14,491 bases of DNA from Thiosulfativibrio sp964601165. Lineage in GTDB: Bacteria; Pseudomonadota; Gammaproteobacteria; Thiomicrospirales; Thiomicrospiraceae. The position numbers and the translations under genes were made by a program. Of this stretch, positions 1 to 7,602 are shown one piece after another. The DNA is taken from assembly GCA_964601165.1 (NCBI GenBank), contig CAZRMK010000052.1, positions 1-14,491 of the forward strand, written 5' to 3'. The notes under the pieces are model-generated. The model did not search any database and was not told the DNA's origin. It saw only the letters and a list, made by a program, of their open reading frames with translations. Within the stretch, counting starts at the first letter, position 1. Each line of letters opens with the position of its first letter.

Positions 1-55
1 CAATAGTACCAACATTTACATGCAACTTCACGCGTTCAAACTTTTCCTTTGCCAT
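1..55 (-). CDS. tuf: Elongation factor Tu, 5' end only (cut by window edge)
   Basis: The first 18 codons read MAKEKFERVKLHVNVGTI, the N-terminus of EF-Tu, the GTPase that brings aminoacyl-tRNA to the ribosome. The P-loop (GHVDHGKT) would follow just outside the window. The gene is next after fusA, the usual str order, with 69 nt between them. The Shine-Dalgarno is weak: an AGG about 10 nt before the ATG. Compared with the E. coli N-terminus as I remember it (FERTKPHVNVGTI), residues 9 and 11 are Val and Leu instead of Thr and Pro. The identification is firm although only 55 bases are visible; whether this is tufA or tufB cannot be said. Confidence 0.93.
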   Translation of the reverse strand, partial: MAKEKFERVKLHVNVGTI

Positions 56-124
56 CTATATATACCTATTTATTAATACAATACCTTTTACCTAAAAAAG
101 CATTATCATTTTTATCTAAAAACT

Positions 125-2227
125 TTAAGAGCCTTTTTTAGCACTTGTAATAATTTCATCCTGCACACTCTTAGGAGCCTGATTATATCTACCAAACACC
201 ATGCTATAGTTTGCTCTTCCCTGAGTTAAAGAACGCATTGAGTTTGAATAGCCAAACATTTCTGACAGAGGAACTTCTGCTCGAATTGACTTACCAGTTG
301 GAATATCATCCATACTAGAAACTATGCCACGACGACGATTTAAATCTCCAATAATGTCTCCCATATAATCTTCAGGGGTGGTTACTTCAACATCCATAAT
401 AGGCTCTAAAATAACAGCGTTTGCTTCTGCGACACCATTCTTAATTCCCATTCCTGCAGCAACAGAGAACGCCATCTCATTTGAATCTACATCATGATAA
501 GATCCATCAATCAATTCAACAGAGACATCTACCATTGGAAAGCCAGCTAATACACCGTTTTCAAGCTGGGCTTTAGCGCCTTTTTCTACCGCTCCAATAT
601 ATTCACGAGGAACAGAACCACCGACAACACTATTGATAAACTCAAACCCTTCACCAGGCTCACGAGGCTTCATCTTGAACACCACATGTCCATATTGACC
701 TCTACCACCAGACTGACGAACAAACTTTCCATCCACTTCAACTGCTGAAGTAATCGTTTCACGATAAGAAACCTGAGGGGCTCCAACATTAGCTTCAACA
801 CCAAACTCTCGCCTCATGCGATCAACAATAATATCTAAATGCAACTCCCCCATTCCTGAAATAATGGTTTGACCTGTCTCTTCATCAGTATGTACACGGA
901 AAGAAGGGTCTTCTGCTGCAAGCTTTTGCAAAGCAATTCCCATTTTCTCTTGATCTGGCTTAGTTTTTGGCTCAATGGCAATAGAAATAACAGGCTCAGG
1001 AAATTCCATACGCTCTAGTACAATTTTATGATCCAAATCACACAGAGTATCACCTGTAGTGGTATCTTTAAGACCAACCGCACAAGCAATATCACCCGCT
1101 CTAACTTCTTTAATTTCCTCACGGGAGTTAGAGTGCATTTGCAACAAACGCCCTATACGCTCACGTTTCATCTTAACCGAATTATAAACAGGACTTCCTG
1201 CCTGCAAATTTCCAGAATAAACACGGAAAAAGGTCAAAGTACCAACATAAGGGTCAGTCATTATTTTAAAGGCTAGGGCTGCAAAAGGAGCTTCATCCGT
1301 TGAATCTCGCGTTCCCTGCGTTCCATCTTCCAATTCACCTGTAATCGCAGGAACTTCAGAAGGAGATGGCATATAATCAACAACTGCGTCCAATAATGTC
1401 TGAACACCTTTATTTTTAAAGGCCGAACCACAGAACATAGGTACAATTTCAACAGCAATCGTACGCAGACGAATTCCTAATTTAATTTCCTCTTCTGTAA
1501 GCTCACCCTCTTCAAGGTATTTATTCATAAGCTCATCAGTTGCTTCAGCTGCTACCTCAACCATTTTTTCACGCCACTCTTCGGCAGAACCTTGCATATC
1601 AGCAGGAATATCTTCATAGCGATATTCCATGCCCATATTTTCTTCTTCCCAGTAGATAGCTTTCATTTTAACCAGGTCAACTATCCCAACAAAAGATTCT
1701 TCAGCACCTATAGGTAGCTGCATGGGAACAGGAGTCGCACCTAAACGGTCAATTACCATCTGATTAACATTTAAAAAATCAGCTCCAGCACGATCCATTT
1801 TATTAACGAACCCTAACCTTGGCACGCCATACTTATCCGCTTGACGCCATACTGTTTCCGACTGTGGCTCAACACCACTTACCGAACAAAAACAGGTTAC
1901 TGCTCCATCTAAAACCCTTAAGGAACGTTCGACCTCAATTGTGAAATCAACGTGACCAGGCGTATCGATAATATTGATACGGTGCTCAGGGTATTGCTTA
2001 GCCATACCACTCCAGTGGCAAGTTGTTGCGGCAGAAGTAATGGTAATTCCACGCTCCTGCTCCTGCTCCATCCAATCCATGGTCGCACCACCATCATGCA
2101 CTTCACCAATCTTATGTGATACACCTGTGTAATAAAGAATACGCTCAGTTGTTGTTGTTTTGCCCGCATCAATGTGAGCCATAATACCGATATTACGATA
2201 TTGTCTTAAAGGAGTTGTACGTGCCAC
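125..2227 (-). CDS. fusA: Elongation factor G (translocase GTPase)
   Basis: EF-G, 700 aa, close to the 704 aa of E. coli. It is the cytosolic GTPase that drives tRNA-mRNA translocation and, with RRF, ribosome recycling. Visible GTPase motifs are the P-loop AHIDAGKT (residues 17-24), switch I RGITITSAAT (59-68), DTPGH (88-92), NKMD (142-145) and GSA (267-269), followed by domains II to V. The start codon is GTG, not ATG, at 2225-2227. It is chosen because the protein then begins MARTTPLRQYRNIGIMAHID like other EF-Gs, and AAGG lies 8 nt upstream. It follows rpsG by 64 nt, a gap that contains a terminator-like hairpin, and precedes tuf. It looks like the canonical translational paralogue, not FusB/EF-G2. 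Confidence 0.98.
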   Translation of the reverse strand: MARTTPLRQYRNIGIMAHIDAGKTTTTERILYYTGVSHKIGEVHDGGATMDWMEQEQERGITITSAATTCHWSGMAKQYPEHRINIIDTPGHVDFTIEVERSLRVLDGAVTCFCSVSGVEPQSETVWRQADKYGVPRLGFVNKMDRAGADFLNVNQMVIDRLGATPVPMQLPIGAEESFVGIVDLVKMKAIYWEEENMGMEYRYEDIPADMQGSAEEWREKMVEVAAEATDELMNKYLEEGELTEEEIKLGIRLRTIAVEIVPMFCGSAFKNKGVQTLLDAVVDYMPSPSEVPAITGELEDGTQGTRDSTDEAPFAALAFKIMTDPYVGTLTFFRVYSGNLQAGSPVYNSVKMKRERIGRLLQMHSNSREEIKEVRAGDIACAVGLKDTTTGDTLCDLDHKIVLERMEFPEPVISIAIEPKTKPDQEKMGIALQKLAAEDPSFRVHTDEETGQTIISGMGELHLDIIVDRMRREFGVEANVGAPQVSYRETITSAVEVDGKFVRQSGGRGQYGHVVFKMKPREPGEGFEFINSVVGGSVPREYIGAVEKGAKAQLENGVLAGFPMVDVSVELIDGSYHDVDSNEMAFSVAAGMGIKNGVAEANAVILEPIMDVEVTTPEDYMGDIIGDLNRRRGIVSSMDDIPTGKSIRAEVPLSEMFGYSNSMRSLTQGRANYSMVFGRYNQAPKSVQDEIITSAKKGS

Positions 2228-2259
2228 TTCAATAACCTTTTATTAAATTCTTAAAAAAC

Positions 2260-2285
2260 TAAAAACCCTAACTAAAGGGCTTTTA
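2260..2285 (-). terminator. Terminator-like hairpin between rpsG and fusA (candidate attenuator)
   Basis: Six nt after the rpsG stop the transcript can form a stem of about 10 bp (UAAAAGCCCU with AGGGUUUUUA, one G-U pair) with a 6-nt loop. A U-rich stretch follows (UUUUU, then A, G, UUUUUU, at 2252-2265 of the window). This has the form of an intrinsic terminator, although only four pairs are G-C or strong and the outer part is A-U. It sits inside the str operon and not at its end, so partial termination that lowers fusA-tuf relative to rpsL-rpsG is one reading; a 3'-end stabilising stem is another. Confidence 0.5.
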
Positions 2286-2291
2286 ATCAGA

Positions 2292-2765
2292 TTACCAACG
2301 AAAATGGGAGAAGGCTTTGTTTGCCTCTGCCATTCGATGAGTATCTTCTTTCTTCTTGACTGCTGTACCGCGATTATCCAACGCGTCTGACAGCTCTCCT
2401 GCCAACCTCAACAGCATTCCTTTTTCGCTACGCTTCCTAGATGCTTCAACCAACCAACGCATAGCTAGAGCCACTTTTCTCTCTGCCCTTACTTCAACAG
2501 GAACCTGATAAGTTGCTCCACCTACACGACGAGATTTAACCTCAACCATAGGACCAATATTTTCTAATGCTCCACGTAATAAGGCAGCATGATCACCACC
2601 CTTTTTACGCTCAACCAGAACATCCAATGCCCCATAAACGATTTTTTCAGCTACTGCTTTTTTACCGCTTACCATAATCATATTAACAAACTTTGTTAAC
2701 GTTGTATCACCAAATTTAGGATCAGGCAGTACCTGTCTTTTTGGTATTTCTCTTCTTCTTGCCAT
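2292..2765 (-). CDS. rpsG: 30S ribosomal protein S7
   Basis: S7, 157 aa, about the length of the family (156-179 aa). It is a primary binder of the 3' major domain of 16S rRNA and organises the head of the small subunit near the E site. The sequence starts MARRREIPKRQVLPDPKFG and keeps the family signature region PDPKFGDTTLTKFVNMIM (about residues 15-32), the basic beta-hairpin region RRVGGATYQVPVEVR (about 79-93), and a C-terminal FSHFRW. It lies 68 nt after rpsL and 64 nt before fusA. The start has an AGGAAGAG-like purine run just upstream. In E. coli S7 represses its own operon by binding the rpsL-rpsG spacer; the present spacer is shorter and I could not identify that site. Confidence 0.98.
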   Translation of the reverse strand: MARRREIPKRQVLPDPKFGDTTLTKFVNMIMVSGKKAVAEKIVYGALDVLVERKKGGDHAALLRGALENIGPMVEVKSRRVGGATYQVPVEVRAERKVALAMRWLVEASRKRSEKGMLLRLAGELSDALDNRGTAVKKKEDTHRMAEANKAFSHFRW

Positions 2766-2833
2766 TCTTAACTCTTCCGGTATAAATGTAACACTGTAAT
2801 TGCTATGCGTATGTTAAAAGTTTATTACAAAAA

Positions 2834-3208
2834 CTAACTTTTAGGACGCTTAGCACCGTACTTAGAACGACCTTGTCTACGATCACTTACGCCAGCACAA
2901 TCTAGTGCTCCACGAACTGTATGATAACGTACACCAGGCAAATCTTTTACTCGACCACCACGGATAAGAATAACCGAGTGCTCTTGTAGGTTATGACCTT
3001 CCCCACCTATATAGGTAGAAACTTCAAAACCATTCGTTAAACGTACACGTGCTACTTTACGTAGAGCAGAGTTTGGCTTTTTAGGGGTTGTTGTGTAAAC
3101 GCGTGTACAAACGCCACGACGCTGAGGACAACCCTCTAACGCACGAACATTTGAAACTTTTACTTTATCTTTACGCGGCTTACGCACCAACTGGTTAATA
3201 GTCGCCAT
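2834..3208 (-). CDS. rpsL: 30S ribosomal protein S12
   Basis: S12, 124 aa, the usual length. It lies at the 30S decoding site and interface and affects tRNA selection accuracy. The core TPKKPNSALRKVARVRLTNG (residues 41-60) and GGRVKDLPGVRYHTVRGALD (84-103) are intact. Lys43, Lys44 and Lys88 (counting Met1) are the wild-type residues at the classical streptomycin-resistance positions, so ribosomal streptomycin sensitivity is expected. Asp89, methylthiolated by RimO in E. coli, is present. It is the first gene after the near-consensus promoter at 3295-3323, with an 80-nt leader and a GGAG 9 nt before the ATG, and leads the rpsL-rpsG-fusA-tuf unit. The stop is TAG. Confidence 0.98.
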   Translation of the reverse strand: MATINQLVRKPRKDKVKVSNVRALEGCPQRRGVCTRVYTTTPKKPNSALRKVARVRLTNGFEVSTYIGGEGHNLQEHSVILIRGGRVKDLPGVRYHTVRGALDCAGVSDRRQGRSKYGAKRPKS

Positions 3209-3294
3209 TAATACTTACTCCATTTAAGACTCTAATCTTAATTCACATGATAAATAACTTATAGATACATAGCATCTACAAGAAAGGTTGTAGG

Positions 3295-3323
3295 ATTCTA
3301 GTGATTTCAAGATACTTTGTCAA
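3295..3323 (-). promoter_or_regulatory. Sigma70-type promoter for the str genes (rpsL-rpsG-fusA-tuf)
   Basis: A perfect -35 box TTGACA (3318-3323) and a 5/6 -10 box TAGAAT (3295-3300) are separated by exactly 17 nt. Just upstream of the -35 is an A/T-rich run of the UP-element type (3324-3345). The predicted start is near 3288, giving a leader of about 80 nt to the rpsL ATG. I see no convincing intrinsic terminator between rpoC and this promoter, so read-through from rpoBC is likely to add to initiation here. A 6-bp inverted repeat (CTACAA / TTGTAG, 3276-3293) covers the predicted start point. Confidence 0.82.
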
Positions 3324-3411
3324 GCTTTAAATTTTTTAAATCCCTGCACAAACTTTTGATTCCGCAGAAAAAGAAAACAATACTTTGCACATTATTCATT
3401 AAAAACAAAAC

Positions 3412-6400
3412 TTATTCTTCAGTATCTAAAATCACCTTCTCCTCATTTGCTTCACCGGTTTCAATAAAACTCTTGAGTTCAATTTGAGTGACCTCACTCG
3501 CCTCTCTTCTCGCTTTATGATAAGCGAAACCTGTTCCTGCTGGAATTAAACGCCCCACTATAACATTTTCTTTAAGACCCACTAATCTATCACGCTTACC
3601 GCTAACAGCAGCTTCAGTAAGCACTCTAGTTGTTTCTTGGAAAGAGGCTGCTGAAATAAAGGATTCTGTTGCAAGAGAAGCTTTGGTAATACCTAGCAAC
3701 AAACGTTGGAACGTAGCTTCTACTTCACCTTTTTCACGCATTTTTTCATTTAAGTCAAGCACTCGTGAATATTCAGTTTGCTCTCCTTTAATAAGAGTAG
3801 TATCACCAACAGATTTAATCTCTACTTTACGCAACATTTGACGCACAATAGTTTCGATATGCTTGTCATTAATCTTTACACCTTGTAAACGATAAACATC
3901 CTGAACTTCATCTGTAATATATTCCATCAACTTAGGAACACCCAATAAGCGAAGAATATCATGGGGATTTGGGTTTCCGTCAACTATAACATCGCCCTTT
4001 TCAACTCTTTCACCTTCAAAGACATCAACAGTTCGCCACTTTGGAATTAAGCTTTCATATTGTTCGCCACTATCTTGAGTAATCACCAAGCGCTGCTTAC
4101 CTTTAGTTTCTTTACCAAAACTAATAACTCCAGAGACCTCTGCCATAATAGATGGTTCTTTAGGAATACGTGCCTCAAATAAATCAGCAACGCGTGGCAA
4201 TCCTCCTGTAATATCCTTAGTCTTAGATGACTCTTGTGGAATACGTGCCAAAACGTCACCTGGATAAATAGTACTGCCTTCCTGAACGATTACAATTGAA
4301 CCTTCAGGCAAATAATACATTGCTGGTGTTTGAGTCCCTGTAAACGAGACCACTTCTCCTGCTTCATCAAGAATTTGAACGTAAGGACGAGTCTCTTTGT
4401 TGGCAGAAGAACGCTCTTTACTATTTTTTACAATATAAGTGGTAAGACCAGTTAATTCATCAGTATATTCATCGACAATACCCGCAAAGTTACCAAAACC
4501 TATACTCCCTTGAACCTCTGTAATAACAGGATGGGTATGAGCATCCCAAGTGGCCAAAACCTCACCTGGGTTTACCGAGCTACCACTTGAAAAATTTAAC
4601 AAAGAACCATAAGTAATCTTATAACGCTCTTTCTCTCGCCCCGTTTGATCTGAAATGGTGACTTCTCCAGAACGAGAAACAACGGTTAATTTGCTATCAG
4701 AATTTTTGATAGTTTTTAAATTATGAAACTTAACCGTTCCTCCATGCTTAACTTCCACATGATTTTGAACTGATACCGATGAGGCTGTTCCACCAATATG
4801 GAAGGTACGCATGGTTAACTGAGTTCCTGGCTCACCAATTGATTGAGCTGCCATAACGCCAACGGCTTCCCCTAAATTAACCAGGTGACCGCGGGCTAAA
4901 TCTCTTCCATAACAAGACTGGCAAATACCAAACCTCGTTTCACAAGTAATCGTTGAACGAACTCGAACTGAGTCAATTCCTACTCCATCAACAATATTAA
5001 CTAAACGCTCATCCAATAGAACATCCTTAGCAACAATTAACTCACCATCAGATGAAATAACATCTTCAGCAAGCACACGTCCCAACAAACGATCTTTTAA
5101 CTCAACAACAACTTCTCCACCTTCAATTAAAGAAGTAACCGTTACACCCCTTTCTGTTCCACAATCGACTTCTGTTACCACAACGTCCTGTGCAACATCC
5201 ACTAATCTACGAGTCAAATAACCTGAGTTAGCTGTTTTAAGAGCCGTATCAGCCAAGCCTTTACGCGCACCATGGGTTGAAATAAAATACTGTAGTACGT
5301 TCAACCCTTCGCGGAAGTTAGCCGTAATAGGTGTCTCAATAATAGATCCATCTGGCTTCGCCATCAAACCGCGCATTCCACCCAACTGACGCATTTGAGC
5401 TACCGAACCACGTGCTCCTGAATCGGCCATCATATAAACCGAATTAAAGGAGGTCTGACGAACTTCTTTGCCTTTAGCATCCGTTACAGTTTCAAACTGT
5501 AACGATTCCATCATCGATTTCGTGACTAATTCATTAGTATGCGACCAAATATCAACTACTTTATTATAACGCTCACCCTCCGTTACCAAACCTTGAGAAA
5601 ATTGATTTTGAATTTCCGCAACCTGCTTCTCTGCACGCTCAATAATTCCTGCTTTAGAGTCGGGGATAAGCATATCATCCACACAAAAAGATAGACCTGC
5701 CAAGGTAGACCATTTAAAGCCTGTGTACATTAACTGATCAGCAAAAATAACTGTCTCTTTCGGCCCAAGCAAACGGTAACATGTATTCAGCACAGTACTA
5801 ATATTTTTCTTAGTTAACTCAATATTAATTAAGTCAAAGCTAATACCTTTAGGTAAAATTCTTAGTAACAAAGCACGACCAACTGCAGTATCAACGATTT
5901 CTTTACGAAGTGTTTCAACACCAGAATCATCGATAATGATTTCATCAATTTTAAGCTTAATCTTAGTATGCAGATGTACAACTTTCGCATCTAATGCACG
6001 TTGCACTTCTTGCCAATTATAAAAGGCTTTGCCTTCACCTTTAGAATTAATAGCTTCTCTGGTAATGTAATATAGTCCTAAAACCACATCCTGTGAAGGA
6101 ACGATAATAGGCTCTCCATTGGCTGGTGACAATAGATTATTGGTTGACATCATCAAAGTACGAGCTTCTAACTGCGACTCTAATGATAAAGGAATATGCA
6201 CGGCCATTTGATCGCCGTCAAAATCGGCATTAAATGCCGAACAAACCAGCGGATGAAGATTGATCGCTTTGCCTTCTATCAAGACAGGCTCAAATGCTTG
6301 GATTCCTAATCTATGCAAGGTTGGGGCTCGATTCAATAAGATAGGGTGTTCATGAATCACGTCATCTAACACATCCCAGACTTCAGGCAAGCCCTGCTCA

Positions 6401-7602
6401 ACCATCTTCTTCGCGGCTTTAATCGTAGAAGCTAGTCCGCGTTTTTGTAATTTACTAAAAATAAAAGGCTTGAAAAGCTCCAGTGCCATTTTTTTAGGCA
6501 AGCCACATTGATGCAACCTAAGAGTGGGGCCAACAACGATAACCGAGCGACCAGAATAGTCAACACGTTTACCTAGTAGATTTTGGCGGAAGCGTCCCTG
6601 CTTACCTTTAATCATGTCTGCTAGAGATTTAAGCTGACGCTTATTAGTCCCCGTAACAGCTCGACCACGACGCCCATTATCCAATAAAGAATCTACCGAC
6701 TCTTGCAGCATACGTTTTTCATTACGTACAATAATATCTGGCGCCATCAAATCTAATAAACGCTTTAAACGGTTATTACGATTGATTACTCGACGATACA
6801 AATCATTCAAATCTGAAGTAGCAAAACGACCTCCATCTAAAGGAACAAGAGGACGTAGTTCTGGTGGAAGCACTGGCAAAACATCCAACACCATCCACTC
6901 TGGACGGTTACCTGACTTCAAGAACGAATCAAGCAATTTTAAACGTTTAGAAAGCTTCTTTTGCTTAGTCTCAGAATTGGTAGTATCCATTTCTTCTTTC
7001 AGCCTAACCGCTTCAGAGGCAAGATCAATAGATTGCAACATTTTTTTAACAGCTTCGGCACCCATTTTAGCTTCGAATTCATCCCCATGCTCATCTAAAG
7101 CATCTAAATATTCTTCTTCTGTTAACAACTGCCAAGGTTCTAATGGCGTTAATCCTGGATCAACGACCATAAAGGCTTCAAAATAGAGTACAGCTTCAAT
7201 CGATTTTAACGTCATATCTAACATCAAACCAATTCGAGATGGCAAAGATTTTAAAAACCAAATATGAGCAACTGAAGAAGCTAAATCAATATGCCCCATA
7301 CGTTCACGACGAACTTTTGACTGAGTTACTTCCACTCCGCACTTTTCGCAAATAACACCACGATGCTTCAAACGTTTATATTTACCACATAAACATTCAA
7401 AATCACGAATGGGACCAAATATTTTTGCACAGAACAAACCATCACGCTCTGGCTTAAAGGTTCGATAGTTAATCGTTTCTGGCTTTTTTACTTCACCAAA
7501 AGACCAAGACCTAATTTTTTCAGGTGAAGCAAGTGAGACTTTAATCGCATCAAAATCACTTGATGCATTCTGTTGTTTTAGAAAACCTAATAAATCTTTC
7601 AT
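3412..7602 (-). CDS. rpoC: DNA-directed RNA polymerase subunit beta'
   Basis: Beta', 1396 aa (E. coli 1407), which with beta forms the RNA polymerase active centre. The N-terminal zinc ribbon has Cys70, Cys72, Cys85 and Cys88. The catalytic NADFDGDQ places the Mg-binding aspartates at 460, 462 and 464, the same numbers as in E. coli. The bridge-helix/trigger-loop region has PITANFREGLNVLQYFISTHGARKGLADTA-type sequence, and the second zinc site is the Cys in VTEVDCG plus three in CETRFGICQSC. A long insertion before the C-terminal segment matches the SI3 region of gammaproteobacterial beta'. Its ATG overlaps the rpoB stop by one base (TAATG), with a GGAG 8-9 nt upstream inside rpoB, so translation is probably coupled. 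No frameshift or truncation is seen. Confidence 0.99.
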   Translation of the reverse strand: MKDLLGFLKQQNASSDFDAIKVSLASPEKIRSWSFGEVKKPETINYRTFKPERDGLFCAKIFGPIRDFECLCGKYKRLKHRGVICEKCGVEVTQSKVRRERMGHIDLASSVAHIWFLKSLPSRIGLMLDMTLKSIEAVLYFEAFMVVDPGLTPLEPWQLLTEEEYLDALDEHGDEFEAKMGAEAVKKMLQSIDLASEAVRLKEEMDTTNSETKQKKLSKRLKLLDSFLKSGNRPEWMVLDVLPVLPPELRPLVPLDGGRFATSDLNDLYRRVINRNNRLKRLLDLMAPDIIVRNEKRMLQESVDSLLDNGRRGRAVTGTNKRQLKSLADMIKGKQGRFRQNLLGKRVDYSGRSVIVVGPTLRLHQCGLPKKMALELFKPFIFSKLQKRGLASTIKAAKKMVEQGLPEVWDVLDDVIHEHPILLNRAPTLHRLGIQAFEPVLIEGKAINLHPLVCSAFNADFDGDQMAVHIPLSLESQLEARTLMMSTNNLLSPANGEPIIVPSQDVVLGLYYITREAINSKGEGKAFYNWQEVQRALDAKVVHLHTKIKLKIDEIIIDDSGVETLRKEIVDTAVGRALLLRILPKGISFDLINIELTKKNISTVLNTCYRLLGPKETVIFADQLMYTGFKWSTLAGLSFCVDDMLIPDSKAGIIERAEKQVAEIQNQFSQGLVTEGERYNKVVDIWSHTNELVTKSMMESLQFETVTDAKGKEVRQTSFNSVYMMADSGARGSVAQMRQLGGMRGLMAKPDGSIIETPITANFREGLNVLQYFISTHGARKGLADTALKTANSGYLTRRLVDVAQDVVVTEVDCGTERGVTVTSLIEGGEVVVELKDRLLGRVLAEDVISSDGELIVAKDVLLDERLVNIVDGVGIDSVRVRSTITCETRFGICQSCYGRDLARGHLVNLGEAVGVMAAQSIGEPGTQLTMRTFHIGGTASSVSVQNHVEVKHGGTVKFHNLKTIKNSDSKLTVVSRSGEVTISDQTGREKERYKITYGSLLNFSSGSSVNPGEVLATWDAHTHPVITEVQGSIGFGNFAGIVDEYTDELTGLTTYIVKNSKERSSANKETRPYVQILDEAGEVVSFTGTQTPAMYYLPEGSIVIVQEGSTIYPGDVLARIPQESSKTKDITGGLPRVADLFEARIPKEPSIMAEVSGVISFGKETKGKQRLVITQDSGEQYESLIPKWRTVDVFEGERVEKGDVIVDGNPNPHDILRLLGVPKLMEYITDEVQDVYRLQGVKINDKHIETIVRQMLRKVEIKSVGDTTLIKGEQTEYSRVLDLNEKMREKGEVEATFQRLLLGITKASLATESFISAASFQETTRVLTEAAVSGKRDRLVGLKENVIVGRLIPAGTGFAYHKARREASEVTQIELKSFIETGEANEEKVILDTEE

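Noticed and set aside
1028..1276. 82-codon frame on the plus strand inside fusA
   Set aside because: It lies wholly antisense to the strongly conserved EF-G gene, has no recognisable domain and low-complexity shadow composition.
3324..3411. Intrinsic terminator after rpoC
   Set aside because: The only pairing I found (CTGCG with TGCAG around 3343-3365) is about 5 bp, interrupted and without a proper U-tract; it is too weak to call.
6782..7186. 134-codon frame on the plus strand inside rpoC
   Set aside because: It is the antisense shadow of the conserved RpoC segment before the catalytic motif; Ser-rich composition follows from the complementary codons and there is no family match.
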